Positions 9,075-18,245 of a stretch of 64,000 bases of DNA are shown here, piece by piece. Every line of letters begins with the position of its first letter. Position 1 is the stretch's first letter. Under the pieces are notes generated by a model. That model was not told where the DNA came from, searched no databases, and was given only the letters and a program-made list of their open reading frames with translations. The DNA comes from Pirellulales bacterium (lineage in GTDB: Bacteria > Planctomycetota > Planctomycetia > Pirellulales > UBA1268), in the NCBI GenBank assembly GCA_018401745.1, contig JAGYJY010000013.1, positions 1-64,000 on the forward strand, given 5' to 3'. A program made the translations under genes and the position numbers.

Positions 9075-9863
9075 ATGTCCCGGCCTGACGCTGTGCCCGA
9101 CGGTCTTCCTTCGGCTGAGAGTTTGTTGAAGAAGCCGCCGCGGCTCTCAGTCTGGCTGGCGGGCCAGATCGACTTCGAGGTCTATCTCAAGCTGGCCGAA
9201 CGGCTGGCCTGGGAGGCGTCGGAGCCGGAGGGCCGCGGGCCGACGCTCCTGATCTGTGAGCATGCCGATGTGATCACGATGGGCAGGCTCGCGTCTCGAC
9301 GGGATGTGCAGCTCACCGATGAGGAGCTCACGCGGATGGGCGTTCGGCTGCGGTTTGTGGGGCGGGGCGGCGGGGCGGTGCCGCACACCGCGGGGCAGGT
9401 GGCGGCCTGCCTCTTTGCCCGGCTGACCGATCTGGGGCTCGGGGAGCAGGATGTCGCAGCCTATGTCGACCGCTTTGAAGGTGGGCTGGCGGCCGCGGTG
9501 GCGGCCATGAAGTGCCGGGCGAGGCGGATATCTGGAGTACCGGGCGTGTTTGGCGGCAGTGGGCAGCTGGCGGCCCTGGGGATTGCCGTGCGTCGCGGGG
9601 TCGTGTCGCACGGCGGGTATGTGAATGTCTCCACGCCGACAGCGGTCTACCGAAAGGTGCAGACCACCGCTGAGGGCGGGATGGGATCGATCGAGGCCGA
9701 CCGCCGTCGCCGAACGGCCCCCACTGAAGCCCGCTCGCTGATCGTGCAGCAGCTCGCGGCGGCCTTCAATGCCGAGGTCGTCAGTCTACAATCAGGTATT
9801 CCTGGCGAGTTCGCCGGAGGTCGTCCCCATTCCCCGCACGCTGCGAGACGTCATGTCGGCTGA
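9075..9863 (+). CDS. LipB-like octanoyltransferase homologue lacking catalytic residues
   Basis: 262 aa with the biotin/lipoyl ligase fold of LipB. RGGGAVPHTAGQ (residues ~96-107) matches the RGGxxxxHxPGQ motif, and LAALGIAVRRGVVSHG matches the region around the E. coli LipB active site. Compared from memory with E. coli LipB, the acyl-binding Lys135 (KICSLG) is replaced by Gln (QLAALG), and the nucleophile Cys169 (INPCGYAGM) aligns with Thr (VQTTAEGGM). A standard LipB reaction is therefore unlikely. It could be an LplA-like ligase, a different acyltransferase or a non-catalytic partner. It overlaps lipA by 11 bp, which argues that it functions with lipoate metabolism. Confidence 0.75.
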   Translation: MSRPDAVPDGLPSAESLLKKPPRLSVWLAGQIDFEVYLKLAERLAWEASEPEGRGPTLLICEHADVITMGRLASRRDVQLTDEELTRMGVRLRFVGRGGGAVPHTAGQVAACLFARLTDLGLGEQDVAAYVDRFEGGLAAAVAAMKCRARRISGVPGVFGGSGQLAALGIAVRRGVVSHGGYVNVSTPTAVYRKVQTTAEGGMGSIEADRRRRTAPTEARSLIVQQLAAAFNAEVVSLQSGIPGEFAGGRPHSPHAARRHVG

Positions 9864-10793
9864 GCACCTCTCCTCCCTCCCGATTCTCTCGCTCGACACA
9901 GCCTCAGAGGGAGGCGGCTGCAGCAGCCCGCCCCTGCCAGCCACGCGTCGGCTGCCCCCTGGCTGCGGCGAAACCTCGAGCCGGGCGGGGGTCACGGCGA
10001 GACGGCCCGGCTCGTTGAGGAGCTCGGCCTGGAGACGGTCTGCTCGTCGGCGAAGTGCCCCAACCGGCTGGAGTGCTGGTCGGCGCGGACGGCCACCTTC
10101 ATGATTCTGGGCAACGTCTGCACGCGGCCCTGCGGCTTCTGCTCCGTCCCGAAAGGGAAGACCGAAGAGCTTGAAGCCGATGAGCCCGAGCGAGTCGCGG
10201 AAGCCGCCAAGCGGCTGGGGCTGGCCCACGTGGTGATCACAAGCGTCACCCGCGACGATCTCGCCGACGGCGGCGCCGAGCACTTCGCCCGCACGATTGC
10301 CGCGGTCCGTGACGAGAGTGGCGCCGTGGTGGAGGTGCTCGTGCCCGACTTCCTCGGCAAGCCGGGGGCACTGGAGACCGTGATGGCCGCCAGGCCGGAC
10401 GTGTTCAACCACAACACCGAGACCGTGCCGCGACTGTATCGCGAGGTGCGGGGCCGCAAGAGCCGCTATCCATGGACGCTGCAGCTCTTGGCTGATGCCA
10501 AGCGGCTGATGCCTGAGGTGAAGACCAAGAGCGGGCTGATGCTGGGTCTCGGTGAGACCCGCGACGAGCTGCTTGAGGTGTTTGCCGACCTGCTGGACCA
10601 CAAGGTCGACTTCCTCACGCTCGGCCAGTATCTCCAGCCCACGCTCGATTCGCTGCCGGTCGACCGCTACGTGCCGCCGGAGGAGTTTGACGAGCTTGGC
10701 AGCCTCGCCCGCGAGATGGGCTTTGCCAATGTTGCCTCGGGGCCACTCGTCCGCTCGAGCTACCACGCGCGCGAGATGCACGAGGGGGCGTAG
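9853..10793 (+). CDS. lipA: Lipoyl synthase (one frameshift)
   Basis: Radical-SAM enzyme that inserts two sulfurs into octanoyl-protein. The auxiliary-cluster motif CSSAKCPNRLEC and the radical-SAM motif CTRPCGFC are both intact, and the C-terminal half (SGLMLGLGETRDE, ASGPLVRSSYHA) is typical. The frame carrying these runs to 10793 but has no usable start: it opens just after the LipB-like stop and encodes APWLRRNLEPGG. The ATG at 9853 (MSAEHLSSLPILSLD) is in another frame that reads RLPP at 9948-9959. Adding one C to the C5 run at 9955-9959 gives RLPPWLRRNLEP and a 313-aa protein of normal length. I infer a homopolymer deletion. Overlaps the LipB-like gene by 11 bp. Confidence 0.9.
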
Positions 10794-10808
10794 TCTTGCG
10801 GCGGCTGC

Positions 10809-11867
10809 CTATTCGCCGTCTTCGAGGCCGTGCTCGGTGAGCTTCTTGCGGAGGGTGTTGCGGTTGATGCCCAGCCGGGCGGCCGCTTTGAGCTGCACGC
10901 CTCGACAGGCCGCAAGCATCTGAGAGATCAGCTCTCGCTCGACGCGGCTGACCACCCGCTCGAAGAGGTTGGCGTCGTCTTCGGCGGCGGTCGTCATGCC
11001 CTGTTCGACGAGCTCGCGAGCGAGGCTATCGAGGTCGCCACCTCGGCCGGGCACGGCCGGCCCGACCGTTTCACCGCGGATCGTGGGAGGCAGCAGGGCC
11101 AGGTCGATCTCATCGCCTGTGGCCAGCACGACGCACCGCTCGATCACGTTTTGCAGCTCGCGGACGTTGCCTGGCCAGTGATACTTCACCAGGGCGTCGA
11201 GGGCATCCTTGTGGATATGCGTCACGAAGCGATCGTTCTCCTCGTTGTAGATCTCGAGGAAGTGGCTCGCCAGCTGCGGGATGTCTTCGCGGCGGGCCCG
11301 CAGCGGCGGCAGATAGATCGGGACCACGTTGAGTCGGTAGTAGAGGTCTTCACGAAACCGCTCGCAGGCAACTTCATCGAGCAGCTCGCGGTTGCTGGCG
11401 GCGATCACGCGGGTGTCGACGCGAATCGTCTCGGTGTCACCCACCCGTTCAAACTCCCGCTCCTGGAGCACCCGCAGAAGTTTGACCTGCAGCTGGGGCG
11501 AGGTGGAGTTGATTTCGTCGAGGAAGATCGTGCCGGTGTGGGCGGCTTCAAAGCGTCCGGCCCGGTTGGCCACCGCGCCGGTGAACGAGCCGCGGACATG
11601 GCCGAAGAGCTCGCTCTCCAGCAGGCTCTCTGAGAGAGCGCCACAGTTGACGCGCACAAAGGGGCCGCTGCCCCGTGGGGAAAGCTCGTGGATCGCTCGG
11701 GCGATCACCTCCTTGCCGGTGCCCGTCTCGCCGGTGAGCAGCACCGAGGCATTCGACGCCGCCACCTGCCGTGTCAGCCCATAGACCTGCTGCATCGCCT
11801 GCCCAGTGCCGATGATGCCCTTGATCGGCGGCGTTGCAGCGGTGTCGTCAGTGGAGTTGCGGAGCAT
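10809..11867 (-). CDS. Sigma-54-dependent transcriptional activator without receiver domain
   Basis: 352 aa. Almost the whole protein is an AAA+ sigma-54 interaction domain: Walker A GETGTGKE (46-53), the sigma-54 contact loop GSFTGA (93-98, with Ser for the usual Ala) and Walker B GTIFLDEI (~112-119). The C-terminus carries a Fis-type helix-turn-helix (AAARLGINRNTLRKKL). There is no N-terminal receiver, GAF or PAS domain, only ~16 residues before the AAA+ core, so activity is probably controlled by another protein or by its level. It is 59 bp downstream of the HEAT-like gene on the same strand and ends 15 bp from the convergent lipA. The target genes cannot be inferred. Confidence 0.9.
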   Translation of the reverse strand: MLRNSTDDTAATPPIKGIIGTGQAMQQVYGLTRQVAASNASVLLTGETGTGKEVIARAIHELSPRGSGPFVRVNCGALSESLLESELFGHVRGSFTGAVANRAGRFEAAHTGTIFLDEINSTSPQLQVKLLRVLQEREFERVGDTETIRVDTRVIAASNRELLDEVACERFREDLYYRLNVVPIYLPPLRARREDIPQLASHFLEIYNEENDRFVTHIHKDALDALVKYHWPGNVRELQNVIERCVVLATGDEIDLALLPPTIRGETVGPAVPGRGGDLDSLARELVEQGMTTAAEDDANLFERVVSRVERELISQMLAACRGVQLKAAARLGINRNTLRKKLTEHGLEDGE

Positions 11868-11926
11868 CGGGCGTTGGTGACTGTCGGCGGAGAACCGCCG
11901 GCAGCCGGTGGAGCAGGATGGATGTG

Positions 11927-14434
11927 TCAGCGACGCTGAGGGGCGGTCGAGCCGTCCTTCGCATCATCAGCTGCGGCGGCGACGATCGGGTCGATCGACG
12001 CAAGCACCTCCAGCACGGCCCGGCGGACCGGATCCGTGGCTCCATTGTACCGACGCAAAAACCCCGCCACCGTGGCATCGTCAAGCAGAATGCCAAAAGC
12101 GTCGATGCTCGCATCGAGGCCGGCCGCCGCCGCCTTCCGCAGGGCGTCGGCCTCAACAGGACGGCAGGCCGTTTCCGCCAGGGCTCGCTGGGCCGCTTTC
12201 GTGTCGCTGGCGGCGAGCATCGCGATGCAGGCGGCCGCATGCTGGCGTCTGGCCAGCAGCCGGATCACGGTGGCCTCGGCCGAGTCCACATCGATTCCCC
12301 GCCGGGCGAGGGTGGCGAGCTGTTCGACGGCCTTGGCCCCACGATTCAGGCGGGCTGCGGCAAGTTTTGAGCGGCGGGCCGGCAGCAGCAGGGATTCGCG
12401 GTCGATGCGGTTGAGCATGCTGCCCAGCCGCGCCTCGGCCAACGGCTCACCCGTGTCGGGGGAAATCTCAGCCTCAAACAGCGAGGGCAGCCGGTCGGTG
12501 AGGGTCACCCAGTAGAGGCCCTGGCCCTCAAAGCCCGACAGCCGCTGCTGGAGCTGCTGGCGAAACGCGGCAGTCCCCGCATCGTCACCGGGATCGATGG
12601 CGATCAAGACGGCGATCGGCTCGTCTGCGGGAATCGTGCGGATCAGCTGGGCCACCTCGAGGGCCTCGGGATCACCCAGCCTCGCCGAGAGCATCACCAG
12701 GCGGGTGTCGCAGTGATTGGCGGCAGGGATGACATCGACACCACGGGAGGCCAGTTCGGCCCGGAAGCCATACTGGGCCAGGTACGACTCGAGATGCACC
12801 GCAACAGCCTGCTGTGGGTGCGCGATCACCACCCGATCGGCAGCTGAGGAGTTGGCGCAGAAAGCGAGCGTCTCCACGACCCGGCTGATCTCGGGGAATG
12901 CCGAGTCGGTCAGGCTGACCAGCGCCGTGGCTGCCTGGTAACGCAGTTCGAGGTCGGGGCTTGCGAGCAGCGGCAGCATCGCTTCGCGTAGGGGTTTGGG
13001 GAGTGACGTGTTGTCGCTGGCCGCCGGCGGGTTGCCGCTGCGATCCACGATGCCTCGCACGGCAGCGGCAGCGGCGTTGTGCAGGCCGCGGGCAGCGGCC
13101 TCGTCGATCACGTCGGCGATCAGCTGCGGATCGAAGCCGTCGGGGCCTTCCAGGAAGGTGCGGATGGCAGCGAGCCCCTGGGGATCGCTCGGACTGTGGG
13201 AGAGCGACACCATCTCCAGCTGGGCAAGAATCGCCAGGCGAAGCGGCAGCGGGTCGTCGGTCGCCAGGGCCATCAGGTCGCGCGAGAGGTGGGCGGCCTG
13301 CAGCCCACGCAGGAAGCGGCGGCTGAAACGGCTCTGCACGATGGTGTTGTTCCCAGCGTCAAACAGCGTGGCGGCGGCCAGGAGCTCCGGGTCGCCGCCT
13401 CGCTCGGCAGGTGGCAGCGTGGCGATGACGAGGGGTTCGTCGGCGGTCAGGTCGGGCGAGCCTTCGCCATCGAGCTCGATGCCCTCTGGCAGGAGTGCCT
13501 GCGGTGTGAGTAGCCTTTCCAGGCGGTCGGTCAGCCGGCCCACAGCCTGGGTCCGGCTTGGCAGTCGCGATGCGGTGCCACCAGTGAGCTGCCGATAGGT
13601 TTCGGTGGCGGCCTGCACCACGTCTGGCGGCGAGTCGATCACGAGCATCGGGGCGAGCAGGAAGTCGACCTCGCTGCGAGACCCACAGGCCGAGAGCCCG
13701 CGGATGACCCCTGGCCAGCGGGCGAGATCGCCGCTGCCGAGCCAGGTGAGCAGTGGCTGGCGGGCCGAGCTGCCGAGTTCGTTGATCAGCCTCCAAGCGA
13801 GGGCCCGACCGAGGCGGGCCGGCTCGTTGTCGGGCTCGGGGCGATTGAGGATGTCGACGGCTGCGGGGAGCGCCTGAATGCCCGCCCGCGAGAGCTGATC
13901 GAAGGCACGGCTGCGGGCAGCGGAGGAGGGGTCGGAGAGCCCTGCAGCAGCGGCCGAGAGCCAGGCCGGATCCCGGTAGCGACGAACGGACGCCTGCTGA
14001 ATCGCATCAATGACCGTCACGGCCTCGGCATCCCGGGCCCCGAGTCGCCGCTTGGTGCGGACGAGGCCGACCGGATCGAGGTCGGCGAGATCGGCGAGCA
14101 CGGCCTCCCGCTCTTCCCCCATGCCCGCCACCAGCTCCACAAACTCAGCCAGGAATCGGCTGGCCACGTCATAGGCGTCGACGTCGCTGGCGATGATCAC
14201 TGCCTCAAGCAGCTCTGCCGGTGTGGTTCGCGGCTCTGACTCCAGGGAGTCGATCACCGCTCTGGCAAGCGGATCCTGCGGCTCAGCGGCCGGCAGGAGG
14301 CTGGGCAAAAGGAGAGCGGCGACAAGGGCTGCCACGGTCGACAGGCGGCCCGCCAGCGGCAGCCTGCGGCGGAAGCCACTGCCAGCGAAGTGGCGTGACT
14401 GTGGAGAAGGAGACTTGAGGAGAAGGACAGGCAT
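11927..14434 (-). CDS. Secreted HEAT-like repeat protein, 835 aa
   Basis: A long N-terminus (residues 1-50) ends in a signal-like hydrophobic run (VAALVAALLLPSLLPAAE), suggesting export. The rest is Ala/Leu-rich and helical, with recurrent units such as LREAMLPLLASPDLELRYQAA that resemble HEAT repeats. A different segment around residues 520-640 (DRVVIAHPQQAVAVHLESYL, DTRLVMLSARLGDPEAL) looks like an alpha/beta receiver-like fold. No catalytic motif is visible. It lies 36 bp downstream of argH and 59 bp upstream of the sigma-54 activator on the same strand. Function unknown; it may be a scaffold or sensor. Confidence 0.7.
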   Translation of the reverse strand: MPVLLLKSPSPQSRHFAGSGFRRRLPLAGRLSTVAALVAALLLPSLLPAAEPQDPLARAVIDSLESEPRTTPAELLEAVIIASDVDAYDVASRFLAEFVELVAGMGEEREAVLADLADLDPVGLVRTKRRLGARDAEAVTVIDAIQQASVRRYRDPAWLSAAAAGLSDPSSAARSRAFDQLSRAGIQALPAAVDILNRPEPDNEPARLGRALAWRLINELGSSARQPLLTWLGSGDLARWPGVIRGLSACGSRSEVDFLLAPMLVIDSPPDVVQAATETYRQLTGGTASRLPSRTQAVGRLTDRLERLLTPQALLPEGIELDGEGSPDLTADEPLVIATLPPAERGGDPELLAAATLFDAGNNTIVQSRFSRRFLRGLQAAHLSRDLMALATDDPLPLRLAILAQLEMVSLSHSPSDPQGLAAIRTFLEGPDGFDPQLIADVIDEAAARGLHNAAAAAVRGIVDRSGNPPAASDNTSLPKPLREAMLPLLASPDLELRYQAATALVSLTDSAFPEISRVVETLAFCANSSAADRVVIAHPQQAVAVHLESYLAQYGFRAELASRGVDVIPAANHCDTRLVMLSARLGDPEALEVAQLIRTIPADEPIAVLIAIDPGDDAGTAAFRQQLQQRLSGFEGQGLYWVTLTDRLPSLFEAEISPDTGEPLAEARLGSMLNRIDRESLLLPARRSKLAAARLNRGAKAVEQLATLARRGIDVDSAEATVIRLLARRQHAAACIAMLAASDTKAAQRALAETACRPVEADALRKAAAAGLDASIDAFGILLDDATVAGFLRRYNGATDPVRRAVLEVLASIDPIVAAAADDAKDGSTAPQRR

Positions 14435-14470
14435 CCATGCGTTCGTCCATCATCGTGAGGGGTTGGGTTG

Positions 14471-15896
14471 TCAGCTGCTCGTGGCTCCTTTGTCCGCGAG
14501 CGTCTCCTGCCAGCGAGCCAGCTGGTGGGCCACCTGCGATGGAGCGGTTGAGCCGTAGCTCTGCATCCGCGCCACGGCCTGGGCAGGCCCGAGGGCGTCT
14601 CGCACCGCCGGCGTAAAGGCCGGCGAAGCGGCTTTGCATTCATCATCGGAAAGGTCGGAGAGGGCCACGCCGCGGTCCATGGCGGCGCGGACAAGCTTGC
14701 CGACGGTTTCATGGGCCGTTCGCTGGGGCACGCCCTCGGCGATCAGGGCCTCCATCAGGCTGGTGGCATCGAGGTGGCCGCGATGGATGCCGGCGGCGAT
14801 CCGTTCACGGTTGAACCGGGTGCCGGCCACCAGGGGCACTGCGATGCCAAGCACGGCCTCGAGCGTGTCGATCGAGTCGAAGATCGGCTCCTTGTCTTCC
14901 TGCAGGTCGCGGTTGTAGGCCGTCGGCAGGCCCTTCAGCAGCACCAGCAGGGCCTGCAGATTGCCGACCAGCCGGGCCGACTTGCCGCGGGAGAGCTCAA
15001 GGGCGTCGGGATTGATCTTCTGCGGCATGATCGAGCTGCCGGTGCAGAAGTTTTCCGGCAGCAGCAGGAAGCCAAACTCCTCGCTGCTGTAGAGGATCCA
15101 CTCCTCAGCCCACTGCGAGAGATGGATGCCAGCTAGGGCGATGGTGAAAGCCAGCTCGCAGACGAAGTCGCGGTCGCTGGCGGCATCGAGGCTGTTGGGC
15201 ATCACGCTGTCGAAGCCGAGAGTCCTGGCCACCTGCTCGCGGTCGATCGGCAGGCTGCTGCCGGCGAGCCGCTGCCGAGCCGAGTGGCAGACGATTGACC
15301 CGTTTGCGGCAGTCGGCGAGCCGTTCGCGGTCGCGGTCGAGTTTCTCGCACCAGCCGAGGAGCTGATGGGCAGCAAGCACCGGCTGGGCGCGGCGGAGGT
15401 GGGTGTAGGCGGGGATCACGAGAGCCTTCTCCCGCTCAGCCAGCTCGAGAAACGACCGCTGCAACTCCCGCAGACCAGCGTCGAGTCGATCGATCGCCCG
15501 GCGGCAGAAGAGCCGCAGGTCGGTGGCCACCTGATCGTTGCGGCTGCGGGCGGTGTGCAGCTTGCGGCCGGCATCGCCAATCCGCTCAGTGAGCACCGCC
15601 TCGATGTTGAGATGGATGTCTTCGCGAGCTGTGGAGAAAGGAAAGCGGCCCTCAGCGATCTCGCGGCCAATCTCGGCCAGCGCCGTCACGATCTGCTCAG
15701 CCTCGTCGGCGGAGATGATGCCGCAGGCGGCAAGCATCGTGGCATGGGCTGTGGAGCCGGCGATGTCGTCCTCGGCGAGGCGACAGTCGTAGGAAACGCT
15801 CTCGGAGAACGCCTCCATCCGCTCATCGGTGGGTACGGAAAACACGCCGCCCCACGCCTTGGCCGGTCCTGGGCCGTCGTGCACCACTTGCCTCAC
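14471..15896 (-). CDS. argH: Argininosuccinate lyase (one frameshift)
   Basis: Cleaves argininosuccinate to arginine and fumarate, the last step of arginine synthesis. The N-terminal half (AWGGVFSVPTDERMEAFSES, HTARSRNDQVATDLRL) and the C-terminal half (PIDREQVARTLGFDSV, signature GSSIMPQKINPD) are both well conserved but in different frames. The break is near 15269: the first frame reads LPLGSAAARRQQ, whereas LPLGSAALAGSSLPID is expected, and deleting one base restores it. The joined gene has 474 aa, the normal size. A GTG at 15894-15896 is the apparent start. It leads a minus-strand operon with the HEAT-like and sigma-54 genes and is divergent from the helicase. Confidence 0.92.
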
Positions 15897-16078
15897 TCTC
15901 TGGATATCGACAGATTTCCACCGCAGTTCCCTAGTTTGTAGTGTTCCCAGGGGGCTGAAAAAAGGTGAAAATCCCGCATGTTCCCTGAGGATTGCCGCTC
16001 GAAATGCCGACGGGGGCTCGCCCGGCAGGGGCTTCCCGGAGAGAATCGACCGGTCCCTGCTGCTGCCTCAGGCCTCTC

Positions 16079-18235
16079 ATGCTCTCCCCCGACGACGTTC
16101 TCGCTGCCGACGGCCGGCTTGCCGCGCGTCTGACCGGCTGGGAGTCGCGGCCGCAGCAGCTGGCGATGGCCCGGGCAGTGGAGGCGGCGATTCGCGAGCG
16201 GAGGCATCTGCTCTGTGAGGCAGGGACGGGAGTGGGGAAGAGCCTGGCCTACCTCGTGCCGGCGGTGCTGGCCGTGACCGCCGATCAGGAGCCCGACGCC
16301 CCAAAGCTGCCGGCGGCTGACGACGACGATCCTTTCGCCCAGCCACCTCCCGGGGCCAGGCCGCGGCGGGTGGTGATCTCGACCAACACGATCGCCCTGC
16401 AGGAGCAGCTCGTTGGCAAGGATGTGCCGCTGGTGGCCTCGGTGATGCCACGGGAGTTTTCCGCGGTGCTCGCCAAAGGCCGGGGCAACTATGTCAGCCT
16501 GCGGCGGCTGGAGGTGGCCCAGCAGCGTGCCGGAAGCCTGTTTCGAGACGATGCTGAGGTGGCGGAGCTGCAGCGGATCGCTGGCTGGGCCAAGACCACT
16601 CTCGATGGGTCTCGGGCCGACCTCCCGATGGTGCCCCTGCCTGGCGTGTGGGATGAGGTGCAGAGCGACTCGGCCAACTGCATGGGCCGGGCCTGCCCGC
16701 ACCACCAGCAGTGCCACTACATGACGGCCCGCCGGCGGCTGGCGGGCGCGCATGTCGTGATCGTCAACCACGCCCTCTTCTTCTCCGACCTCGCCCTGCG
16801 CCGCGGTGGAGCGAGCCTGCTTCCGGCCTACGACATCGTGGTGCTCGATGAGGCCCACACGATCGAAGCGGTGGCGAGCGAGCACCTCGGGATCGGGCTC
16901 TCCAACGTCGCCATCGAGCGGGTGCTGGCCACGCTCTACAACGACCGCAGCCACCGCGGGCTGCTCGTGCACTACAAGCTTGAAGCCCTGGCCCACGAGG
17001 TGACGCGATGCCGGATCGCGGCGGAGGCCTTCTTTGATCAGCTGCTCGATGCCGCGGCTGCAGGAGACCGCCGGCAGCAGGCTGGGGGGCTGTGGCGGGT
17101 CGACAAGCCGGGCCTGATCCCCGACACCCTTGGCGATGCCCTTGCGTCGCTCTCCAAGAAGATTCGCAACGCCGCCGATGGCGTCTCAGCCGAAGCCGAA
17201 CGGCAGGATTTCCATGCCGCCGCCGACCGGCTTGCCGGTAGCGCCGGGTCGATTCAGACCTGGCTTGAGCAGGGGCTGCCGGGGAGCGTGTGGTGGGTGG
17301 AGGCGGCCCGCGGTCGTCGTGGCCGGCGTCGGATTCGTCTGGCGAGCGCCCCAGTGGATGTGGGCGAGACGCTCCGCAAAGAGCTCTTTGGCCGGGTGGG
17401 CACGGTGATTCTCTCCAGCGCCACGCTTTCCACCGGTGGCCCTGGTGGCCGCAGCGAGAGCAGCGGCGAGGCGGAGTTTGATCTCGACGGGAATCCGCTC
17501 AGCTCACAGACGGGCACGCGGGGCGACGACGCCTTCGCCTATGCCCGCGGCCGGCTGGGACTTGCTGCCGCGGAGGGTGTGCAGTTTGGCAGCCCCTTCG
17601 ACTACCAGCGGCAGGTCGAGCTGGTGGTGGTCGAGGGCATGCCCGATCCTGCGGAGAAGGCCGCCTACGAACGGCGGAGCCTGGAGATGATCCGCCGCTA
17701 TCTCGCCGAGACTGACGGCAGAGCCCTGGTGCTCTTCACCAGCCACGAGGCGCTCGCCCATGCCGCCCGCGAGCTGGCCGGCTGGTGCGGCGGACGGGGC
17801 TACCGGCTTGTCAGCCAGGCCGACGGCCTGCCCAAGTCGCGGATGCTGGAACTGTTTCGCGAGGGCCCCAAGGGCGTGCTGCTGGGAGCCGACTCCTTCT
17901 GGCAGGGCATCGACCTGCCGGGGGAGCAGCTGGTCAACGTGATCATCACGCGGCTGCCCTTTGCCGTGCCCGACCGGCCGCTCGTCGCCGCGCGGATTGA
18001 GGCCATCCGCGAGGCTGGTGGCAATCCCTTCTTTGAGTTCCAGCTGCCCGAGGCGGTGATCAAGCTCAAGCAGGGCTTCGGCAGGCTCGTGCGGCGTCGC
18101 GACGATCATGGCATCGTGGTGATCCTCGATCCCCGCGTGCGGACGAAGGCCTACGGCCGGCATGTGCTTGAGAGCCTGCCGCCGGCGCGGCTGCGGGTCG
18201 ATTCGGTCGATGGCAAGGCGGCGGCCTGGAGCTAA
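16079..18235 (+). CDS. DinG/XPD-type ATP-dependent DNA helicase
   Basis: 718 aa from the ATG at 16079; the frame is open from 15992, but the extra residues look non-coding. Superfamily 2 motifs are clear: Walker [14 protein letters not shown] box VVLDEAHT, motif III LSSATL and motif [11 protein letters not shown]. This family usually has a 4Fe-4S cluster held by four cysteines. Here the last three are present with the DinG spacing (C-x4-C-x5-C in [13 protein letters not shown]), but the first position, expected in NYxC after KGRG, is Ser ([10 protein letters not shown]). The cluster may be absent, or bound differently. The family unwinds DNA or RNA-DNA hybrids during repair. It is divergent from argH and ends 10 bp from the sulfatase. 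Confidence 0.9.
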   Translation: MLSPDDVLAADGRLAARLTGWESRPQQLAMARAVEAAIRERRHLLCEAGTGVGKSLAYLVPAVLAVTADQEPDAPKLPAADDDDPFAQPPPGARPRRVVISTNTIALQEQLVGKDVPLVASVMPREFSAVLAKGRGNYVSLRRLEVAQQRAGSLFRDDAEVAELQRIAGWAKTTLDGSRADLPMVPLPGVWDEVQSDSANCMGRACPHHQQCHYMTARRRLAGAHVVIVNHALFFSDLALRRGGASLLPAYDIVVLDEAHTIEAVASEHLGIGLSNVAIERVLATLYNDRSHRGLLVHYKLEALAHEVTRCRIAAEAFFDQLLDAAAAGDRRQQAGGLWRVDKPGLIPDTLGDALASLSKKIRNAADGVSAEAERQDFHAAADRLAGSAGSIQTWLEQGLPGSVWWVEAARGRRGRRRIRLASAPVDVGETLRKELFGRVGTVILSSATLSTGGPGGRSESSGEAEFDLDGNPLSSQTGTRGDDAFAYARGRLGLAAAEGVQFGSPFDYQRQVELVVVEGMPDPAEKAAYERRSLEMIRRYLAETDGRALVLFTSHEALAHAARELAGWCGGRGYRLVSQADGLPKSRMLELFREGPKGVLLGADSFWQGIDLPGEQLVNVIITRLPFAVPDRPLVAARIEAIREAGGNPFFEFQLPEAVIKLKQGFGRLVRRRDDHGIVVILDPRVRTKAYGRHVLESLPPARLRVDSVDGKAAAWS

Positions 18236-18245
18236 CCGGCCGGGC

